From positions 1 to 18,447 of the forward strand of contig DHIR01000264.1 of assembly GCA_002403905.1 (NCBI GenBank): a stretch of DNA of 18,447 nucleotides, given 5' to 3'. The notes beneath the pieces were generated by a model. It did not search any database, had not been told where the DNA came from, and saw only the letters and a program-made list of their open reading frames with translations. Of this stretch, positions 16,301-18,447 are shown piece by piece. A program made the translations under genes and the position numbers. The DNA comes from Mucilaginibacter sp. UBA4741 (lineage in GTDB: Bacteria; Bacteroidota; Bacteroidia; Sphingobacteriales; Sphingobacteriaceae). Position 1 is the first letter of the stretch; every line of letters begins with the position of its first letter.

Positions 16301-16687
16301 CAAAGCCTCGGGGTAGGTGACGATCAGTTGCCCAAATTCAGACGAATGATTCAACTCGTTCAATACCTCGGCGCGCGCTAAAACATTGCTGCTATCCGGC
16401 TGGGTAAACTCAAACGGTTTGCGGTATGATGATGGGAAAAGCAATACTTCTTTGCCGGTAAGGTTCTCCAGATCGGCCTGGAAATAGCCGGCTTCTTCGC
16501 GCTCGGGTAGGACGAACACCATGTGCTTATGCTGCAAAAAATACAATGCTACCGCCATGGTCGCATCACCCGATCCGACCAGCCCACGAAGCTGTATTCT
16601 TGGATTTTTACTAGCATTTAAAGCTTTCGCCAATGCTAAAATCCGGTCATCAGCTTTATATCTTTCTAATATATCACGGATGTTCAA
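13334..16687 (-). CDS. mfd: Transcription-repair coupling factor Mfd
   Basis: An ATP-driven translocase that pushes stalled RNA polymerase off damaged DNA and recruits UvrA. 1117 aa from the TTG proposed here. Order of domains: UvrB-like N-terminal module (about 1-330), RNA-polymerase interaction domain with LKPGDYVTHIDHGIGKYAGL near residue 435, helicase domains with Walker A GDVGFGKT (Lys about 594), DEEQ box, TATPIPRTL, RGRVGRSNKKAYCYLL, the translocation segment RDLDIRGSGNLLGAEQSG, and a C-terminal D7-like region ending EVEEA. TTG at 16685-16687 gives the typical MNIRDILERYKAD; a GTG 57 nt upstream would add residues encoded by a tandem repeat. A TATATTTG box (16702 to 16695 on this strand) lies just 7 nt ahead of the TTG, so the mRNA may be nearly leaderless. 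An A10 run lies within the coding sequence at 15128-15137. Confidence 0.95.
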   Translation of the reverse strand: MNIRDILERYKADDRILALAKALNASKNPRIQLRGLVGSGDATMAVALYFLQHKHMVFVLPEREEAGYFQADLENLTGKEVLLFPSSYRKPFEFTQPDSSNVLARAEVLNELNHSSEFGQLIVTYPEALAEKVIDRASLEKNTLEIAVTNKLSIDFINEFLVEYDFDRVDFLYEPGQFSIRGGIVDIFSFSHELPYRVEFWGDMIESIRTFEIESQLSVEQVKSITIVPNVQSKFLTESNISLLEYIDDDTQIWIKDVQFTFDIIQTGYKKATQLWNALSADEKNQNPDWIDPKFGFTDEKLIADQLHDYPVIEFGKQFFYQPNETVNFDLRPQPSFNKDFSLLIHNFKNNDAEKIENYILTDSARQVERLYAILEDLDKTVKFTPISVSIREGFVDREQHLACYTDHQIFDRYYKYKLKKGYQRSQAITLKELRELKPGDYVTHIDHGIGKYAGLEKVEVAGKQQEMIRLIYADNDLLYVNINSLNRISKYSGKEGSVPRMNKLGTDTWEKLKKTTKKKVKDIARDLIKLYALRKSQVGNSFSPDSYLQTELEASFIYEDTPDQEKATTDFKKDMESPHPMDRLICGDVGFGKTEVAIRAAFKAVADSKQVAILVPTTILAAQHYKTFTERLKGFPCNIDYVNRFKSSKQIKDTLEKLKNGKVDIIIGTHRLVSKDVKFKDLGLMIIDEEQKFGVGTKEKLKQMRANVDTLTLTATPIPRTLHFSLMGARDLSIISTPPPNRQPVVTELHVFNDKLIKEAVEFELERNGQVFFIHNRVNDLPQLGGMIHALVPGARVGIAHGQLEGDALEDVMLKFVNNEYDVLVATTIIEAGLDIPNANTIIINHAHMFGLSDLHQMRGRVGRSNKKAYCYLLSPPLSTLTNEARKRLSAIEEFSDLGSGFNVAMRDLDIRGSGNLLGAEQSGFIAEIGFEMYHKILDEAIHELKDDEFKGLFPDDKPRPFIAFTQIDTDLEILIPNEYVTSLSERYNLYSDLSKLENEAELQAFQQQLHDRFGPIPVQVNDLLNTMRLQWMGKAIGFEKISLKKGVLRGYFITNQQSPYFETVAFRNVLTFVQANPRRTNLKEIKNTLRLSIESVMGINEAVELLGGMLEVEEA

Positions 16688-16694
16688 ACTGCTG

Positions 16695-16702
16695 CAAATA
16701 TA
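16695..16702 (-). promoter_or_regulatory. Candidate -7 box of the mfd promoter
   Basis: On the minus strand this reads TATATTTG, a full match to TAnnTTTG. No TTG stands 17-23 nt upstream. If used, transcription starts within a few bases of the proposed TTG start codon at 16687. Confidence 0.4.
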
Positions 16703-16712
16703 TGGAAAAGGA

Positions 16713-16749
16713 CCGCTGATTAATATTGATTTTATTGATTGCACTGATT
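16713..16749 (-). repeat. Degenerate 9-10 nt tandem repeat ahead of mfd
   Basis: On the minus strand four consecutive units of 9, 9, 10 and 9 nt each begin AATCA (AATCAGTGC, AATCAATAA, AATCAATATT, AATCAGCGG). They cover the GTG and following codons of the longer mfd reading frame, which is one reason to prefer the downstream TTG start. Confidence 0.6.
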
Positions 16750-16940
16750 TTTAATGCACACGAGCAAGCAACCCCGCATTATTTTAATTAACTTGTAAAA
16801 GGATGTTATGACAGCATAAAATTTAATTATACAAAAACAATATACTACTTAAAACACTTTTTAAGATAGTTTAAACAACGTTGGTATTTACGACACGTAT
16901 TAAATTACAACTCACAACTTTTAACCTAATACTTAACAAA

Positions 16941-17348
16941 ATGAAAAATGCACTAATCTGGGGTCTTGTCATCGGCGTATTAAGCGCGGCATGGTTATTT
17001 GTTACGCACACTATGGGTTATGATATCTCTGATGACAAAACCGCGCCTTACGAATATCTGTCCATTTTTATACCGATAATAGGCTTGTTTTTTGGCATAA
17101 AAGGCTATCGCGACCATGAGCTTGCCGGCAATATGGGCTTTTTAGAAGCGTTGATACAAAGCTTTAAAATATTATTATTTGGTGGCATACTAGCCGTTTT
17201 TGCGGGTATAGTTTATATCAATTATATACAAGCCGGTAATAATTTTGCCGCGTTCTCTGGCCGTATGTTCGGCGCCTTGCTGATTGGATTATTATCTTCA
17301 TTAGCTGTATCTTTGGTTTTGGCAACAAAATCAAACAAGGTTGATTAA
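16941..17348 (+). CDS. DUF4199 family membrane protein
   Basis: 135 aa. Four hydrophobic stretches suggest four membrane helices: about residues 4-23, 41-55, 74-93 and 105-126. The central segment GIKGYRDHELAGNMGFLEALIQSFKILL is typical of DUF4199, a Bacteroidota family without assigned function. ATG 16941 (MKNALIWG) is chosen; the in-frame TTG at 16881 would add a non-hydrophobic 20-residue leader. Its last codons overlap the TTG start of the following DUF2752 frame by 8 nt, so the two are translationally coupled in their original form. No clear promoter was found in the 196-nt gap shared with mfd. Confidence 0.88.
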   Translation: MKNALIWGLVIGVLSAAWLFVTHTMGYDISDDKTAPYEYLSIFIPIIGLFFGIKGYRDHELAGNMGFLEALIQSFKILLFGGILAVFAGIVYINYIQAGNNFAAFSGRMFGALLIGLLSSLAVSLVLATKSNKVD

Positions 17349-17653
17349 ATTTTTAAAAAACAACTTCGAACTTATTTTTTGGATAACCGCCATCATCGCG
17401 TTGGCGGATTGCTAATCCGGCTATCGAGTCGCAGTATACCCTATGCCCGCTAAAGTTGATGGGTATACCGAGGTGCCCCGGTTGTGGTATCGGGCATGCC
17501 ATATCATGGTTGCTGCATGGTGATATTGTTAGATCATGGCATGCACATTGGTTGGGGGTGCCGGCTTTGGTTATTATTGGGTATAGGGTTTTTGTGCTAG
17601 CAGCCCCCTCTAAATCTCCCCCGGTAGGGGAGACTTTTCAATTTCTTCTTTAG
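17341..17653 (+). pseudogene. DUF2752 membrane protein gene broken by a +1 frameshift
   Basis: The first part reads from TTG 17341 (MIKFLKNNFELIFWITAI, then IALA) and meets TAA at 17413. In the next frame the sequence continues IANPAIESQYTLCPLKLMG, then the DUF2752 core IPRCPGCGIGHAISWLLHGD and the following WHAHWLGVPALVIIGYRVFVL. Removing one G at 17404-17407 joins the two into one protein of about 103 aa. CPGCG is the family signature, a probable membrane protein with two or three helices; function unknown. The last 20 or so residues (PSKSPPVGETF onward) are encoded by a repeat, so the original C-terminus is also altered. A real frameshift or a single-base sequencing error both fit. Natural neighbours, DUF4199 and TM2, are intact. 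Confidence 0.85.
17405..17419. repeat. Perfect 6-bp palindrome at the frameshift site
   Basis: CGGATT-GCT-AATCCG, with a 3-nt loop. The extra G that breaks the DUF2752 frame is one of the two G in the left arm; without it the left arm would read CGATT and the palindrome would be imperfect. Confidence 0.75.
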
Positions 17654-17710
17654 ACGCTTTCTCATAAAGGTTTTTAAAGTCCTCCCTACCGGGGAGGATT
17701 TAGGAGGGGC
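17603..17710. repeat. Inverted-repeat element with 35-nt arms (CCCGGTAGGGG type)
   Basis: Left arm 17603-17637 and right arm 17676-17710 are inverted repeats matching at 29 of 35 positions. Each arm also holds its own hairpin: TCTCCCC-CGGTA-GGGGAGA on the left and CCTCCC-TACCG-GGGAGG on the right. The spacer is 38 nt. Its left part supplies the final codons and stop of the broken DUF2752 frame. It looks like a copy of a dispersed, palindrome-rich intergenic repeat; whether it moves is unknown. Confidence 0.82.
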
Positions 17711-17768
17711 ATTCACCGCCCAAATCCCCACGCTTACCGATTTGTTTATCAGCTTTGCCCATTTTGCA

Positions 17769-17799
17769 TTGTCCACTTTTAAATAGTACATTAGTTTTG
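17769..17799 (+). promoter_or_regulatory. Candidate promoter for the TM2 protein gene
   Basis: TTG at 17769-17771, 20 nt, then TAGTTTTG at 17792-17799, a full match to TAnnTTTG. The ATG follows at 17840. It lies beyond the inverted repeat, so the TM2 gene could be transcribed on its own despite the break in the gene before it. Confidence 0.5.
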
Positions 17800-17839
17800 G
17801 GGTATAAATAAAACAAATCACTTTAAAAAAACAACGATC

Positions 17840-18202
17840 ATGGATATGTATCAAAACCCGTATATGAGTCTTTCAGGCATAACACCCGAAGAATTGGCTC
17901 TGTTACAACAAGCTACTACAGGATTAACTGACGAGCAGAAAAAATACTTCTTTATGGTGTATTCAGGCAAACGCAAAAGCCCGCAGGATATGCTGATATT
18001 TTGTGTAATAGGTCTGTTTTTGGTACCCGGCCTGCAAAGGTTCATCACCGGACAGATCGGAATGGGTATTCTGTACTTGTTTACTGTGGGCTTATGCTTT
18101 ATCGGTTCAATTGTCGACCTGATCAACCACAAAAAATTAGCTTACGAATACAACCAGAAAATGGCCTTCGAAAGCTTTAACATTGCTAAAATGGGTAACT
18201 AA
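17840..18202 (+). CDS. TM2 domain membrane protein
   Basis: 120 aa. An N-terminal cytoplasmic stretch of about 45 residues (ITPEELALLQQATTGLTDEQ) precedes a TM2 domain: a first helix LIFCVIGLFLVPG, then the signature GLQRFITGQIGMGILYLFTVG (split by the turn), a second helix, and GSIVDLIN. The two helices cover about residues 52-68 and 78-95. TM2 is a widely distributed two-helix domain of unknown role. The start ATG gives MDMYQNPYM. It is often found beside DUF2752 genes, which supports reading the three small genes as one functional neighbourhood. A hairpin follows 53 nt after the stop. Confidence 0.9.
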   Translation: MDMYQNPYMSLSGITPEELALLQQATTGLTDEQKKYFFMVYSGKRKSPQDMLIFCVIGLFLVPGLQRFITGQIGMGILYLFTVGLCFIGSIVDLINHKKLAYEYNQKMAFESFNIAKMGN

Positions 18203-18255
18203 TACTCCGTAGAGGCGCGAGAAATCGCTCCTTGATCTATCATATATTGGAAAGT

Positions 18256-18286
18256 GTAAGGACGCAAAAAGACATTGCGTCTTTAC
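18256..18286. terminator. Hairpin between TM2 gene and toxin gene
   Basis: Stem of 12 bp with one G-T pair (GTAAGGACGCAA at 18256-18267 with TTGCGTCTTTAC at 18275-18286), loop of 7 nt (AAAGACA). It stands between the convergent ends of the TM2 gene and the toxin gene. It lacks a pure T-run but is placed well for two-way termination. Confidence 0.5.
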
Positions 18287-18309
18287 TTGTTTACGGGATT
18301 TTTATTGCG

Positions 18310-18447
18310 CTAATCGTAATGCTCTTTTAAAGAATATATCTTTATAGTTTCATTCCCAATAAGTTTATATACTATCCGATGTTCCTGATTAATTCGTCTC
18401 GACCACAAGCCTGTTAAATTATGTTTTAGGTATATACGTTTAAGTCG
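18310..18447 (-). CDS. YoeB/Txe-family toxin, C-terminal part only
   Basis: The last 45 codons of a gene on the minus strand that enters the window at 18447 and stops with TAG at 18310-18312. LKHNLTGLWSRRINQEHRIVYK, broken at its middle, is the hallmark of the YoeB/Txe ribosome-dependent mRNA endonucleases. The Arg of EHR (E. coli Arg65) and the terminal His-Tyr (His83, Tyr84), all catalytic in YoeB, are present, followed by one extra Asp. The position equivalent to Glu46 (KPEP before LKHN) reads Lys-Arg-Ile-Tyr, so this residue seems lost. The antitoxin gene would lie upstream, outside the window. Confidence 0.82.
   Translation of the reverse strand, partial: RLKRIYLKHNLTGLWSRRINQEHRIVYKLIGNETIKIYSLKEHYD

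Noticed and set aside
17597..17854. Minus-strand 85-codon frame across the 17603-17710 repeat
   Set aside because: Most of it is translation of the inverted-repeat arms (Ser-Pro-Val-Gly-Arg stretches); no start signal or homology is recognisable.
17851..18132. Minus-strand 93-codon frame opposite the TM2 gene
   Set aside because: The plus-strand frame has a clear TM2 signature and promoter; this is its shadow.

Overview
The window looks like chromosomal DNA of a Bacteroidota bacterium, most likely Sphingobacteriaceae (Mucilaginibacter/Pedobacter-like). Evidence: the neighbourhood panD, panC, GT5 'glycogen synthase', DUF4270 lipoprotein, glmS; lipoproteins and families typical of the phylum (DUF4270, DUF4199, DUF2752); and promoters of the Bacteroidota type, TTG-N19-TAnnTTTG, two of which match exactly (upstream of the GT5 gene and of glmS). 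No rRNA, tRNA, CRISPR array, IS element or prophage gene is seen. The genes themselves are mostly ordinary housekeeping genes; the unusual material lies in the repeats, promoters and broken genes between them.

Layout. 1-204: no gene found. 205-738: an unrecognised lipoprotein, abutting panD (739-1089, -). panC (1195-2037, -) lies upstream of panD, so the two pantothenate genes are co-oriented, with a heptad-repeat inverted pair between them. From a divergent promoter start the GT5 pseudo-glycogen synthase (2189-3013) and a DUF4270 lipoprotein (3032-4423), then glmS (4529-6364) from its own promoter. A strong bidirectional terminator, flanked by a second heptad-repeat inverted pair, separates glmS from convergent katA (6486-7979, -). 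katA is divergent from oxyR (8072-9007, +); the space between them holds a perfect match to the E. coli OxyR half-operator. Then come mtfA-like peptidase (9095-9889, +), a sulfatase (9959-11320, +), and on the minus strand a beta-lactamase-like serine hydrolase (11322-12413) downstream of an atypical short-chain dehydrogenase (12442-13104). A 105-nt palindromic element (13200-13304) and a small hairpin follow the 3' end of mfd (13334-16687, -). The last stretch holds DUF4199 (16941-17348), a frameshifted DUF2752 gene (17341-17653) whose 3' end runs into a repeat, TM2 protein (17840-18202) and, on the minus strand, the 3' end of a YoeB/Txe-type toxin gene that leaves the window (18310-18447).

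Functional links: panC and panD make beta-alanine and pantothenate for coenzyme A; glmS opens amino-sugar and cell-wall synthesis; katA and oxyR form a peroxide sensor-effector pair; DUF4199, DUF2752 and TM2 encode small membrane proteins of unknown role. No complete new multi-gene system is evident. The best leads are the four-heptad inverted pairs, the conserved but apparently inactive GT5 protein, the E. coli-like OxyR operator in a Bacteroidota katA-oxyR gap, and a frameshift that turns an imperfect palindrome into a perfect one.
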